Part shown: one piece after another, positions 15,975-25,277 of the stretch
Numbering within the stretch: the first letter of the stretch is position 1
How the letters are laid out: every line of letters begins with the position of its first letter
From: JBDHWG01 sp046328525
GTDB lineage: Bacteria; Chloroflexota; Anaerolineae; Epilineales; JAHCIE01
Assembly (NCBI GenBank): GCA_046328525.1
Contig: JAXLWK010000007.1
Coordinates: 124,001-188,000 of the forward strand
Length of the DNA: 64,000 bases
Direction: 5' to 3'
Notes under the pieces: generated by a model
What the model was told of the DNA's origin: nothing
Database searches by the model: none
The model's input: the letters and a program-made list of their open reading frames with translations, nothing else
Position numbers and translations under genes: made by a program

Positions 15975-18900
15975 CCGTGCGCTGCTGCCGTTGGCGTCGT
16001 CGATCCAGTTCGGCGCCTGGCGGCGGTAGGCGCCGTTGTCCCAGTTCGCCGTCTCCGCGAGACCGCTGGGGCTGCGTGACCTGGGTCACGAAGGTGTGCA
16101 GCGTGGCGTCGTAGGTCGTGGTGACGGTGCGGGCCGCGCCCTGCGGCGTCCCACTCACCGAGAACGCCGCCCACGTCATCTCGGTCGTGCGGTTGCCGTA
16201 GCTGTCGTAGCCGTACTGGGTATCCGCCGTCGTCTCGCCCGCGCACTGCCAGCAGTCCACGCGCCGCACCCATGTCAGCTCGCCCTTCGTCGTCGGCCCG
16301 GCCACGCCGGAGACGAAGGCCCCGCCGCTCCACGGGATGGCGCTCCGCCCGTCATAGCTGTAGTACGTGACCTTCGGCCACCATGTCCCGGCGCTCCCGT
16401 CGCCATCCACCGCCTCGATCACCGCCCGATCCACGATGTAGCGGCGGCTGTCGCGGGTCAGCCCTGGCTGCCCCGGCCCCGTCCCATCGAGCGGCTCGTA
16501 CCAACGCTGGGTCTGGCGCGTCCAGCCCGAGCCTTCGCAGTTGTCCGTCGCGCTGGCCTTGTTGGGGCACTCTACCTCGCGCACAGTGTTGCCGTAGCCG
16601 TCGTACTGGTAGGTGTGGATGTCCACCGCCCCGGTCACGAACCCGCCGGGGTCGCGGGCCGTCGCGGTGCGCGTGACGCGCACGTGACGCGCTTTGCCGC
16701 TGGTGATGGTCCACGGCGTCCGGTACTGGGTCGCCACCCGCCCCTTGACGCCGTTGCCGCCACTGCCGGCGACGCTCGTCTCACTCAGGTACTCCCGCCC
16801 GCGCAGGAAGGGGTCAATGTCGGCCCCTGTCATCGCGCCGAGGCTGTAGGGGTAGTTCGGCAGCAGCGTGGTCTGGTTGGTGAAGAAGCCGTGGGTGACC
16901 GTCGTGCCCGCCGCGTCGGTAACGGTAGCCCACTCGTGGCCGAGGATATGCTGGTCGGTGTGGTTGGGGTCGTCGTTGGCGTCGGGGTTGACGTGGTAGC
17001 GCGCCTGGCCGTAGGCGTAACTCCAGGTCATGGCGGGATCCGGCGCCAGGCCGGCGTCCAGCGTCTTCTGGCTGACGTGGTTGCGGTCAATCTGGGCGAT
17101 GAGGTTGCCCTGCAGGTCGGCGCGGTACGTGGCGTAGGTGTAGCTGACCGTGCCGCCGAGGGCGCTCTGGATGCGCGTGAGCTGCAGGTGGCCGAGGGTC
17201 GTCTGACCCGGCGTGTCGTAGTCGAAGGTGTAGCTCGCCGTCCCGCTGTAGAGGGGCGTTGTGAGGTAGTCGTTGTCCGGGCCGGGGGTCGCGCCCTTCG
17301 CCCACTCGCTAATGCCCGTAAGGAGCAGCTTGGGCTTGGCGTCCATGTTGGCGAGCTTGTTCTTATCATCGCGCCGCTGGTAGGCCTGCCAGGTGGGGGC
17401 GCGGTCGTCGCGGTAGGTGAACGTATACTTGCGGAACGGCTCGAGCGTGCTCCCGCCGAGGGCAATGTACATCGTGACGGCGTCGAGCTTGTCGCGCTGG
17501 ACGTAGCAATGGTGCGACTCGCAATAGCCAGCCGGCACCTGCGGGTAGCGCCACTCCTGGCGGTTGTGGGCGTTGGGGTCGCCGTTCCACTGACCCTGCC
17601 AGATCGTCGGGTCGCCATTCACCCAGCGCTTCTCGTTGAGACGGATCTCGCGGTAGACGGAACTGGGACTGCTACCAGCGTAGTAGCGGATGCGCGCCGG
17701 ATAGGCGGCGATGTCGGCGGCGCGCTCGTTGCCCGTCACCCCTGACTTGTCCTCGTAGTACTCGACCGTCATCTCGTTGCCGTGGGTGTCCACGACGCGA
17801 TCCAGCCCCAGCCCCCACGCCGAGTCGTAGGCGCGATTGCCGCTCACGAAGCCACGAATGTGCTCCGAGTGGGCGTAGTACCCGAAGCGGTAGTACGTCC
17901 CCGACCTATCCCAGACCTCAAAGTAGACGCCATAGCCATCGCTGGGGTTCTCGCCGGTCTTGGTCGCCGTCGGGCTGCCGCCGCGGCGGATAATCTTGAG
18001 GAAGGTGTCGCGCTCGGTGCGGTACTCGACGTCGTTGTCCTTGATCTTCCAGTCGTCCAGCGCGCCGTCCACGCGGGCCAAACGCTCCTGGACGCCGTTG
18101 ATCTCCAGGTGGTACTCGCGCAGGCATTGGGTCTGACTTTCACCATTGACGACGACCGTCGTCTCTTTGACGCCCTGGGTGATCTGGCCGACGCCGCCCA
18201 GGCTCCAGCCCAGACCGACCCAGTCGGCCTGGGTGCCGGTCGAGTTGTTGTCGACCGGGTTGTCTTCCCGCGCCAGGGTGTCGTTCATCTGGTCGGCGAT
18301 GGCACTGGAGTACGCGAGGTTGAGCTTAGGGGCCAGGCCGTTCGTCCCTTGTGGCGTGTCCAGGGGGATAGAGAACATCGCCGCCCCACTGAACACATCG
18401 GTGTCGGCGGCGTCCATCTTCGCCGTGGGCAGCCAGGGCTGGCCGTAGCTCGTCGCCAGGGCGTACGCCGAGAACTGATCCACCGCGGCGACGAGGTCGT
18501 TGCCATCGCGGGTGGCGGGGACGCGCTGCCAACGCCGCGCCGCCTCGTCGTAGTGGTAGAGGCCCACGTCGAGGGCGGTGCGGTCGGCGCGGAGCAGGGG
18601 GCCGAGGTTGACGCGCAGCTCCCCCGCCTGGGCCAGCCCGTGAACGGGCCGGCCATCCGCCTCGTCGGTGAGGTCAATGGTGAAGAGGAGGTGCGGGTCA
18701 ACGCCCGGCGGCAGGACGCGGTAGCGGTCGGCTGTTCGGAGCGTGAGGCCGAGGGCGCGGCCGTGGGCCTGGGGCGGCAGGCTGAGGCGCACCGCACCGG
18801 AGGCGACGCTGCCGCCGAGGCCAGGCTGGTGGCGTCCGTGGGCCGGCGTGAGGCGCGGCAGCAAGGCGATCTCGTCCGCCGGGTAGAAGCCCGGCCCCAG

Positions 18901-19281
18901 GCTGACAGGCGTGGTGATGACCGCCGTGGGCGCGAGGGTGGGGATGGGGGTCGGCAGGAGCGGCGTGGGAACCACGGGGAGGGTCTCGACCACGACGACG
19001 GTGGGCGGCACGAAGGGTGTCGCCGTCGGATAGGAGGGCGCCAGGACGGTGGGCGCGCCGATGGGGTAGGCCGGCAAGGCGGTGGCGATGCTTATTGGGA
19101 GGGGCAAGCGTGGGGATGTTGTTGGGGTGGGGCCATTCAGCGGAACGGCGGTGGCAAGGCTGCTCGAGTCGGGGGACGCGGTTTGAGCGGAGACAAAGGC
19201 CCTGGAAGCCAGGAGGGCCACGAGGAGCACAGACAGCGCGAGGAGGATGCGCACGCGCCCGGCGGCGAAGGAACGCGACAT
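15643..19281 (-). CDS. SpvB/RHS-type secreted giant protein, N-terminal segment
   Basis: The frame begins with a signal peptide (RVRILLALSVLLVALLASRA, cut near AQTA). A Pro/Thr-rich linker (~residues 40-125) and an SpvB-like N-terminal domain (FSGAAMFSIPLDTPQGTNGL, LNLAYSSAIADQ, DWVGLGWSLGGVG) follow. Beyond these comes a long beta-rich RHS/TcdB-like region. Real homology ends at about 16070, where a one-base shift moves the protein into the frame of the segment at 13221-15974; the last ~140 codons of this open frame are out of frame. Together the three pieces would make ~2,260 residues. Such proteins form secreted or surface shells that enclose a C-terminal effector. Confidence 0.82.
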   Translation of the reverse strand: MSRSFAAGRVRILLALSVLLVALLASRAFVSAQTASPDSSSLATAVPLNGPTPTTSPRLPLPISIATALPAYPIGAPTVLAPSYPTATPFVPPTVVVVETLPVVPTPLLPTPIPTLAPTAVITTPVSLGPGFYPADEIALLPRLTPAHGRHQPGLGGSVASGAVRLSLPPQAHGRALGLTLRTADRYRVLPPGVDPHLLFTIDLTDEADGRPVHGLAQAGELRVNLGPLLRADRTALDVGLYHYDEAARRWQRVPATRDGNDLVAAVDQFSAYALATSYGQPWLPTAKMDAADTDVFSGAAMFSIPLDTPQGTNGLAPKLNLAYSSAIADQMNDTLAREDNPVDNNSTGTQADWVGLGWSLGGVGQITQGVKETTVVVNGESQTQCLREYHLEINGVQERLARVDGALDDWKIKDNDVEYRTERDTFLKIIRRGGSPTATKTGENPSDGYGVYFEVWDRSGTYYRFGYYAHSEHIRGFVSGNRAYDSAWGLGLDRVVDTHGNEMTVEYYEDKSGVTGNERAADIAAYPARIRYYAGSSPSSVYREIRLNEKRWVNGDPTIWQGQWNGDPNAHNRQEWRYPQVPAGYCESHHCYVQRDKLDAVTMYIALGGSTLEPFRKYTFTYRDDRAPTWQAYQRRDDKNKLANMDAKPKLLLTGISEWAKGATPGPDNDYLTTPLYSGTASYTFDYDTPGQTTLGHLQLTRIQSALGGTVSYTYATYRADLQGNLIAQIDRNHVSQKTLDAGLAPDPAMTWSYAYGQARYHVNPDANDDPNHTDQHILGHEWATVTDAAGTTVTHGFFTNQTTLLPNYPYSLGAMTGADIDPFLRGREYLSETSVAGSGGNGVKGRVATQYRTPWTITSGKARHVRVTRTATARDPGGFVTGAVDIHTYQYDGYGNTVREVECPNKASATDNCEGSGWTRQTQRWYEPLDGTGPGQPGLTRDSRRYIVDRAVIEAVDGDGSAGTWWPKVTYYSYDGRSAIPWSGGAFVSGVAGPTTKGELTWVRRVDCWQCAGETTADTQYGYDSYGNRTTEMTWAAFSVSGTPQGAARTVTTTYDATLHTFVTQVTQPQRSRGDGELGQRRLPPPGAELDRRRQRQQRTGELQLRRLRAAAGRDAARRRRRDGALRLRLQRGGDPQARHSGDEAAGREPHPGFACLLRRARARGAKQDARPQRQWGRRRRGDVLRPDGLWDGCARPEDGGDAAVQRRAG

Positions 19282-19767
19282 GATGGAGTCTCCGATTTGG
19301 CAATTGTGAGCCAGGCGCGGACGCAGGGGCAGCCAACGAGGAAAGTCGCGCTTAACCGAATGATCGAGAAGGACGAAATAGGCAGCGTCTGCCAGAGGCG
19401 AATGGGTTTCAATCTAGTATACGCTGAGCCACTGCCAATGGTTACGGCTTGTCTACATATTGGGAAACCTAACATGCTCGTACACCCTCCTCTGGTTGCC
19501 GCTGGGAGCAGGTTGGGGGGCTGTGCGAAGGGGTACGAAGTGGATGTCGATGTGGTCGAGAAGTGGGTCGGAGATGCGCTTTTGGTGGCGAGCAATTGGT
19601 ACCGGCCTCACGTGCATTCGCGTTGCGCATCCCCTTCCATCCGCAAGGATACGCCTCCGGTCATTACCACTCTTGGCAAAGCACACGCCCCAGTTGCAGG
19701 ACCAGGGAACGCTTCTACAGGCTTGTCCATGTATTGGGGGAGCAGCCAGTACGGCAGGTCGAACGCG
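19282..19767 (-). pseudogene. Intergenic region with a decayed comM fragment
   Basis: This 486-bp gap contains no intact gene. Bases ~19535-19600 match, at roughly four bases in five, the stretch of comM at 20155-20220 that encodes YQKRISGPLLDRIDIHIDV; here the minus strand reads HQKRISDPLLDHIDIHF before running into frame breaks. The rest (19610-19767) is not recognisable. It appears to be a relic of a second comM-like copy. Confidence 0.55.
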
Positions 19768-21324
19768 CTACATCTGTCGCCTCGGCCGGTATTGCAACGC
19801 CTCTGCCAAATGATGCGTTTTGATGGCGTCGCTGCCGTCGAGGTCGGCGATGGTGCGGGCGAGCTTGAGGATGCGATGGAACGCGCGGGCGCTCAGTTGG
19901 AGCTGCGTCATCGCCGCCTTCACGAGTGCCTTGCCCGGCTCGTCCAGCTTGCAGTACTCGCGCACCTCGGCCGGTCCCATGTCGGCGTTGGACTTGTTCA
20001 GCAAGCCCCCGTTGCGCTGGGCTGAGAGGGTGTCTTCGGGCAAGGGCCTGGCGAGGCGGTCGCGCTGGATGGCGCGGGCGGCCTCGACGCGGGCGCGAAT
20101 GGCGCTGCTGGGTTCGCTGAGCCGGTCGGCGAGGAGCTTGTCGTAATCCACGCGAGGGACGTCAATGTGGATATCAATGCGGTCGAGGAGGGGGCCGGAG
20201 ATGCGCTTCTGGTAGCGGGTAATCGTGCTTGCACTACAAGTACATTCTCTCTGATTGTCACCAAACCAACCGCAAGGGCAGGGGTTCATGGCGCCGATGA
20301 GCTGGAAGTTGGCCGGGAAGGTGAGGGAGCCGTTGGCGCGGCTGATGGTCACGATGCGGTCTTCGAGGGGCTGCCGCATGACCTCCAGGGTGCGCGGGTT
20401 GAACTCCGGCAGCTCGTCCAGGAACAGGACGCCCTGGTGGGCCAGGGTGATCTCGCCGGGGCGGGGGATGCCGCCGCCGCCGACGAGGCCGGCGTGGCTG
20501 ATGGTGTGGTGCGGGGCGCGGAAGGGGCGCTGGCGGATGAGGGGCTGAGACGGCGGGAGGAGACCGGCGATGGAGTAGATCTTGGTGACCTCCAGGGACT
20601 CGTCGAGGGTGAGGCGGGGGAGGACGCCCGGCAGGGCGCGGGCCATGAGGGTCTTGCCGGCGCCGGGCGAGCCGGTCATCAGCAGGTTGTGGCCGCCAGC
20701 TGCCGCGACCTCCAACGCTCGCTTGACGTGCTCCTGCCCGCGTATCTCCCGGAAATCGGTGGCGTAGATGGCCTCGTCGTCGTCGAGGGCGAAGCGCGGC
20801 GCGGTCGGGGTGAGCTTGCGCATCCCGCGCAGGTGCGCGACCAATTCTGGCAGTGTTCCCACACCGTACACGGTCAGCCCGTCTATGAGCGCCGCCTCCG
20901 CCGCGTCCTGCGTAGGGACGAACAGCATGCGGACGCCGCGCTCCCGCGCCACCGCCGCCATGGGGAGAATGCCGTCGGTGTGGCGCACCGAGCCGTCCAG
21001 GGATAGCTCGCCGATGAAGGCCATGCTCTCGACCGGCCAGACTTGTTGGATGGCGATGAGCAGGCCGACGGCGATGGGCAGGTCATACGCCGGGCCTTCC
21101 TTGCGCACGTCGGCCGGGGCGAGGTTGACGGTGATGCGGCCGCGCGGGAACGGCAGGCCGCTGTTGGCGATGGCGGCGCGGACCCGCTCCTTGCTCTCGT
21201 TGACAGCGGCATCCGGCAGGCCGACGATGACGAGGGAGGTCATGCCCTGGGAGATGTCCACCTCGACATCCACCAGTTGACCTTCCAGGCCGACCAGGGC
21301 GCAGCTCACCACTTTCGCCAGCAC
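19768..21324 (-). CDS. comM: ComM/YifB-family Mg-chelatase-like AAA+ helicase
   Basis: A full-length 518-residue member of the YifB family. It has an N-terminal Lon-protease-like fold (residues 1-170), an AAA+ core with Walker A GSPGAGKTLMARALPGVL and Walker B VLFLDELPEF, the RAPHHTISHAGLVGGG insert and a C-terminal Mg-chelatase-type domain with CPCGWFGDNQRECTC cysteines. ComM is a bidirectional branch-migration helicase that helps integrate foreign DNA during natural transformation. It starts at a GTG preceded by GGGGGAG. The convergent neighbour is the RHS region, and a degraded partial copy lies just downstream. Confidence 0.95.
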   Translation of the reverse strand: MLAKVVSCALVGLEGQLVDVEVDISQGMTSLVIVGLPDAAVNESKERVRAAIANSGLPFPRGRITVNLAPADVRKEGPAYDLPIAVGLLIAIQQVWPVESMAFIGELSLDGSVRHTDGILPMAAVARERGVRMLFVPTQDAAEAALIDGLTVYGVGTLPELVAHLRGMRKLTPTAPRFALDDDEAIYATDFREIRGQEHVKRALEVAAAGGHNLLMTGSPGAGKTLMARALPGVLPRLTLDESLEVTKIYSIAGLLPPSQPLIRQRPFRAPHHTISHAGLVGGGGIPRPGEITLAHQGVLFLDELPEFNPRTLEVMRQPLEDRIVTISRANGSLTFPANFQLIGAMNPCPCGWFGDNQRECTCSASTITRYQKRISGPLLDRIDIHIDVPRVDYDKLLADRLSEPSSAIRARVEAARAIQRDRLARPLPEDTLSAQRNGGLLNKSNADMGPAEVREYCKLDEPGKALVKAAMTQLQLSARAFHRILKLARTIADLDGSDAIKTHHLAEALQYRPRRQM

Positions 21325-21395
21325 AAGCTCCCCCTTGTCTTGACTCGCATGAACCCGCTCCCGCTAGGTTAGCAGCGTGGCGGCAGTTCGTCAAG

Positions 21396-21424
21396 TTACC
21401 ATCATCGGCTGTTCGCGGTATACT
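21396..21424 (+). promoter_or_regulatory. Promoter for the PPOX gene
   Basis: TTACCA (21396-21401), 17 bases, TATACT (21419-21424), 36 bases before the ATG at 21460, in the divergent gap with comM. Matches 4/6 and 5/6. Confidence 0.5.
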
Positions 21425-21459
21425 ATCGCTATCAACCCCACCCCACAGGAGGCACTGAC

Positions 21460-21879
21460 ATGGCGATAGACCGAAGTCACCCGAAGTACGCGCACGTCGA
21501 GCGGCGGCTGTATGCCGAGCCGGTCATCTGGCTCAGCAGCGTTCGCCCGGATGGGCGTCCCCATCTGGTTCCTGTATGGTTTCTGTGGGACGGGAACGCG
21601 ATCACGATCTTCAGTCAGCCCAACAATCAGAAGATTCGCAATTTGCGCGCGAACGCCCACGTGGCGCTGGCCCTGGAGGCTGCCAACGAGGGGGAGGACG
21701 TCGCGATTCTGGAAGGCACGGCGGAACTCGTCGCCGTAGACGATGTGGCGACTATCCTGGACCCCTATCGGGAGAAGTACGCGGCCAGCATTGCTGAGAT
21801 GGGGTGGACGCCGGAGACGATGCTGGCGAGCTACAGCCAGCCCATCCGCGTGACGCCGACGAAGCTCATCGCCTGGTAG
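21460..21879 (+). CDS. PPOX-class (probably F420-dependent) flavin oxidoreductase
   Basis: A 139-residue split-barrel protein of the pyridoxamine-phosphate-oxidase-like superfamily. Typical segments are VIWLSSVRPDGRPHLVPVWFLWDGN, ITIFSQPNNQKIRNLRANAHVALALE and a C-terminal RVTPTKLIAW. This type groups with F420-dependent small oxidoreductases of Actinobacteria and Chloroflexota rather than with FMN-dependent PdxH, judging by length and the NQKIRNLRANAHV segment. The substrate is unknown. AGGAGG precedes the ATG; the GNAT gene follows after 17 bases, so the two are co-transcribed. Confidence 0.82.
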   Translation: MAIDRSHPKYAHVERRLYAEPVIWLSSVRPDGRPHLVPVWFLWDGNAITIFSQPNNQKIRNLRANAHVALALEAANEGEDVAILEGTAELVAVDDVATILDPYREKYAASIAEMGWTPETMLASYSQPIRVTPTKLIAW

Positions 21880-21896
21880 ACCGCCGCGGAGGGACG

Positions 21897-22454
21897 ATGC
21901 AGCTGACGACCGAGCGCCTGATCCTGCGCGATTTCGTGGCGGACGACTGGCGCGACGTTCTTGAATACCAGTCCGACCCGGCGTATCTGCGCTACTATGC
22001 CTGGGAGGAGCGGCGGCCTGAGGAAGTGCAAGCGTTCGTGGCAATGTTCCTGGGGCATCAAGCGGAGGAGCCGCGCATCAAGTACCAGTTTGCGATTGTG
22101 CTGCCAGAGACCGGGCGCGTCATCGGCAACTGCGGCGTGCGGAGACGGTCGGTAGAGGCGCGCGACGGCGACATGGGCTACGAGCTGTCGCCGTTGTACT
22201 GGGGACGCGGCTATGCGACGGAGGCGGCGCGCGCGGTCGTGGCGTTTGGCTTCGAGCAGTTGCGGCTGCATCGCATCTCGGCCTGGTGCATCGCGGAGAA
22301 CGTGGCGTCGGCGCGGGTGCTGAAGCGGTTGGGGATGCGGCAGGAGGGGCATTTCCGGGAGAATGAGTGGTTCAAGGGGCGCTACTGGGACAGCCTGGTC
22401 TACGCGATGCTGGACCGCGAGTGGGCGGCGCAGCCTCGCCACGCGACACGATAA
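21897..22454 (+). CDS. GNAT-family N-acetyltransferase (RimJ-like)
   Basis: A 185-residue acetyltransferase of the RimJ/RimL subgroup. It starts with LTTERLILRDFVADDW, has the acetyl-CoA loop in YELSPLYWGRGYATEAARAVVAFGF and ends with SARVLKRLGMRQEGHFRENEWFKGRYWDSLVYAML. Relatives acetylate ribosomal-protein N-termini or small amines; the acceptor here is unknown. The start is the ATG after GGAGGG at 21888-21893; the open frame from 21804 overlaps the PPOX gene and has no ribosome site. It ends at a strong hairpin. Confidence 0.9.
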   Translation: MQLTTERLILRDFVADDWRDVLEYQSDPAYLRYYAWEERRPEEVQAFVAMFLGHQAEEPRIKYQFAIVLPETGRVIGNCGVRRRSVEARDGDMGYELSPLYWGRGYATEAARAVVAFGFEQLRLHRISAWCIAENVASARVLKRLGMRQEGHFRENEWFKGRYWDSLVYAMLDREWAAQPRHATR

Positions 22455-22480
22455 AGGCCATCCCGGTTGGGGATGGCCTT
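22454..22480 (+). terminator. Hairpin terminator between convergent genes
   Basis: AAGGCCATCCC / GGGATGGCCTT with a 5-base loop, beginning at the stop codon of the GNAT gene. The stem is perfect over 11 bp; no long U-tract. It faces the convergent desaturase gene and could serve both. Confidence 0.7.
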
Positions 22481-22546
22481 CGCGGATGGGTGGCTTTCAC
22501 GAGGGCAGGAGATTGCCTCGCACCGCTCGCGACGACGGTTAAGTCG

Positions 22547-23623
22547 TTATGACTGGGCCGTCTGCGGCGTGAGCTTCTTCTGACGCTGCTTCAGCTCGCG
22601 GAACGAGATTAGCTCGCGCCGCTCCTCGTCCCAGAGCGTCAGCGTCATCATCTTGAGGCTGGTCGGGATCGTCAGCACGGTCGCATCCTGGAACATTTCG
22701 TTCTCGTTGTGGCACTGCTCGAGCTTGTAGTTCGGAATGCGCGGGCTGAGGTGGTGGATATGGTGGAAGCCGATGTTGCCGGTGAACCACTGCAGAATGC
22801 GCGGTAGCTTGTAGTACGACGCCCCCTGGAGCGCAGCCAGGCCGAAATCCCACTTCTCCTCGTGGTCCCACTGGACGCCCTCGAACTGGTGCTGGACGTA
22901 GAACAGCCACATGCCGGCGCCGGCCGCGAAGAACATCACCGTCAAGACGGTGATGGCGACGGCCTGCCAGCCGACGAGGAGGGCCAGCGCGCCATAGAAG
23001 ATGAGCAGGGCCAGGTCGGTCCACCAGACGGTGTGCGCGACTTTCTTCATGGCCGGTTGGCTATAGCCTGGGAAACGATGGATCACAATGAACATCAGCG
23101 AGGGGCCGATGATGAACAGGACGATGGGGTTGCGGTAGAGGCGATAGCGGAGCCTGCCCCACCAATTCTGCGCCTGGTACTCGTTCACGGTCATCAGGTA
23201 GATGTCGCCGATACCGCGGTGTTCGAGGTTGTTGGCGTGGGCGTGGTGGATCGAGTGACTGCGCTGCCAGTAGTGGTAGGGGGTCAGGGTGAAGATGCTG
23301 CAAATCATGCCCACGCTGTCGTTGAGCTTGCGCGACCGGAAGAACGATCCGTGGCCGCAATCATGCTGAACGATGAACAGCCGCACTAGGAAGCCGGCGG
23401 TGGGGATGGCAAGCAGCACCGTCAGCCAGTACCCGATATTGAGGCTGTACATCGTCAGCGCGGCCATGCCGAGGAACGCCGCGAGGGTCACGCAGAATTG
23501 TTGAATACTGGCCGAAACATCCGGTTTCTGGTACTTGGCGACCAGGCTTTTCCAGGGCGGCGGTTTCGCCGCTGCGCCCGACGCGGGCTTTCTGGGGGCA
23601 GCGCGTGAGGGGGTCGTCTCCAT
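22547..23623 (-). CDS. Membrane fatty-acid desaturase
   Basis: A 358-residue desaturase with the three histidine boxes of the family: HDCGH (His87-His91), HSIHHAHAN (His123, His126, His127) and a C-terminal HHIHH. Four predicted membrane spans flank the boxes. The order resembles omega-6/delta-12 type acyl-lipid desaturases, which introduce double bases-specific cis double bonds into membrane acyl chains using di-iron, oxygen and ferredoxin. Its presence indicates that the organism meets oxygen at least at times. The ATG at 23623 has AAGGAG upstream; a longer frame to 24070 overlaps the divergent ROK gene and is rejected. Confidence 0.92.
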   Translation of the reverse strand: METTPSRAAPRKPASGAAAKPPPWKSLVAKYQKPDVSASIQQFCVTLAAFLGMAALTMYSLNIGYWLTVLLAIPTAGFLVRLFIVQHDCGHGSFFRSRKLNDSVGMICSIFTLTPYHYWQRSHSIHHAHANNLEHRGIGDIYLMTVNEYQAQNWWGRLRYRLYRNPIVLFIIGPSLMFIVIHRFPGYSQPAMKKVAHTVWWTDLALLIFYGALALLVGWQAVAITVLTVMFFAAGAGMWLFYVQHQFEGVQWDHEEKWDFGLAALQGASYYKLPRILQWFTGNIGFHHIHHLSPRIPNYKLEQCHNENEMFQDATVLTIPTSLKMMTLTLWDEERRELISFRELKQRQKKLTPQTAQS

Positions 23624-23729
23624 ACGTAATCTCCTTGGGTGTCGCGTGCGAGGTGCCTGAAGTATAGGACATCGCGCGAGAAACGCGAATCTTGCGAAGT
23701 CTTCCTGAATAGAATCGAGGGCGCGACAG

Positions 23730-24671
23730 ATGCTTGTGCTCGGGTTGGATTTCGGCGGCACCAAGCTGGCCGCTGGCGTGGGGCGCGTCGGCAGCGGCGC
23801 GCTGTTGGCGACGCGCCGTCGGCCGACCGACGTGGCGGCGGGCGCGCGGGGCGACCTGGACGCGATGCTGGCGATGAGCCACGACCTGCTTGCCGCCGTC
23901 GGCGGCGCGGGCGAGCTTGCTGCTGTGGGCGTGTGCTTCGGCGGGCAGGTGGACGCGGCGCGGGGCGTGGTAATCGTCCAGATGCACGTGCCCGGCTGGG
24001 AGATGTTCCCGCTGCGCGATGCCCTCGCCGCGCACTTCGGCGTCCCGGCCGCCGTCGAGAACGACGGCAACGCGGCGGCCCTGGCCGAGCACCGCTTTGG
24101 CGCGGGGCGCGGTCGGCCGTCGCTCCTCTACCTCACAGTGAGCACGGGCGTGGGTGGGGGGCTGGTGCTGGATGGGCGCATCTTCGAGGGCGCGCATGGC
24201 CTGGCCGGGGAGATCGGCCACATGCTCGTCGCGTCCGGCGGGCCGCCCTGTCCCTGCGGCCGGCGCGGCTGCCTCGAAGCCGTCGCCGCCGGCCCGGCCA
24301 TCGCCCGCGCCGCGCGCGCCGCGCTTGCTGCGGCCCCGGAGCGCCAGAGCGCGTTGCGCGCCCTGCCAACGATCACGGCGAAAGACGTCGCGGAGGCGGC
24401 GGCCGTCGGGGATGGGGTGGCGCGGGAGGTGTTGGACGTGGCCCTGGACTACCTGGGGCTGGGCGTCGCCAACGCCGCCGTGCTGCTGGACCCGGGCTGT
24501 GTCGTCCTTGGCGGCGGCGTCACCCGCATGGGCGAGCCGCTGTTTGCGCGCGTGCGCGGGGCGGTGCAGGCGCGCGTCTTCGCGCCGTGCGACGTCCTGC
24601 CGGCCCAACTCGGCGACGATGTGGGCATTTGGGGCGGAATCGCCGTCGCGCCCGGTGTTACGGCTGACTGA
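23730..24671 (+). CDS. ROK-family sugar kinase
   Basis: A 313-residue ROK (repressor/ORF/kinase) protein without DNA-binding domain, so a kinase. Features are the phosphate-1 motif LGLDFGGTKLAAGV, the catalytic ENDGNAAALAEHRFGAG aspartate, GTGVGGGLVLDGRIFEG in the form STGVGGGLV, the GEIGHM histidine and the zinc-binding CPCGRRGCLE motif. Such enzymes phosphorylate glucose, N-acetylmannosamine or related sugars. It converges on, and overlaps by 14 bases, the SIS-domain gene on the other strand. The specific sugar cannot be told from the sequence. Confidence 0.9.
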   Translation: MLVLGLDFGGTKLAAGVGRVGSGALLATRRRPTDVAAGARGDLDAMLAMSHDLLAAVGGAGELAAVGVCFGGQVDAARGVVIVQMHVPGWEMFPLRDALAAHFGVPAAVENDGNAAALAEHRFGAGRGRPSLLYLTVSTGVGGGLVLDGRIFEGAHGLAGEIGHMLVASGGPPCPCGRRGCLEAVAAGPAIARAARAALAAAPERQSALRALPTITAKDVAEAAAVGDGVAREVLDVALDYLGLGVANAAVLLDPGCVVLGGGVTRMGEPLFARVRGAVQARVFAPCDVLPAQLGDDVGIWGGIAVAPGVTAD

Positions 24672-25242
24672 CGAGGGCGGCGGACTTCAGACGCTCGCGG
24701 AAGGCGTCCACCCAGTAGTGGCACACGGCCAGGTGGATGTTCTCGATCAGCCCGTAGTCCATGTCCGGTACGTCAATCGCGGTGTGGCACAGGGAGGCGC
24801 AGCGGCCGCCACCGCGGCCGAGCAGCCCGACGGTGGCGCCGGCGTGCGCGTTCGCCCACTCGACGGCGCGCACGACGTTGGGCGAATTGCCGCTGCCGGT
24901 GATGACGAGCAGCACGTCGCCACGTCGCCACAACGACGCCAGCTGTTCCTCGAAGATGCGGTCGTAGCTCGTGTCATTCGCCCACGCGGTGAGCGCGGCG
25001 ATGTTGTCGGTCAGCGCGATGCAACGCACGCGCCGGGCGTGGGCGTCGGGAACCGGGTTCTTCGAGATGTCGAGGGCGAAGTGGGTCGCGGTTGTGGCGC
25101 TGCCGCCGTTGCCGATGACGAAGATGGTGGCGTCGCGCTCGTAGGCGTCGAGAAGCACGCGGGTGCTCTCGTCTACACTCGGCTGTGGAATCCGCTGCAT
25201 GACATCGGCCATGACTGTTGCGTAACTCTTGAGGTCTAGCAT
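24658..25242 (-). CDS. SIS-domain sugar-phosphate isomerase (GmhA-like)
   Basis: A 194-residue SIS protein. It shows VIGNGGSATTATHFALDISK (phosphosugar loop), ITGSGNSPNVVRAVEWA and the GLLGRGGG strand, with a C-terminal ENIHLAVCHYWVDAF helix. It resembles GmhA-type sedoheptulose-7-phosphate isomerase, the first step of heptose synthesis, in size and loop order. Other SIS functions are possible because no heptose gene is near. Its 3' end overlaps the convergent ROK gene by 14 bases, an arrangement that prevents either from being changed alone. Confidence 0.85.
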   Translation of the reverse strand: MLDLKSYATVMADVMQRIPQPSVDESTRVLLDAYERDATIFVIGNGGSATTATHFALDISKNPVPDAHARRVRCIALTDNIAALTAWANDTSYDRIFEEQLASLWRRGDVLLVITGSGNSPNVVRAVEWANAHAGATVGLLGRGGGRCASLCHTAIDVPDMDYGLIENIHLAVCHYWVDAFRERLKSAALVSQP

Positions 25243-25277
25243 CTCAACTCTCTTCTATAGCGTGACTATCGAACCAT

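Noticed and set aside
17782..20025. 747-residue open frame on the plus strand
   Set aside because: Antisense to the RHS N-terminal segment; composition is typical of shadow frames.
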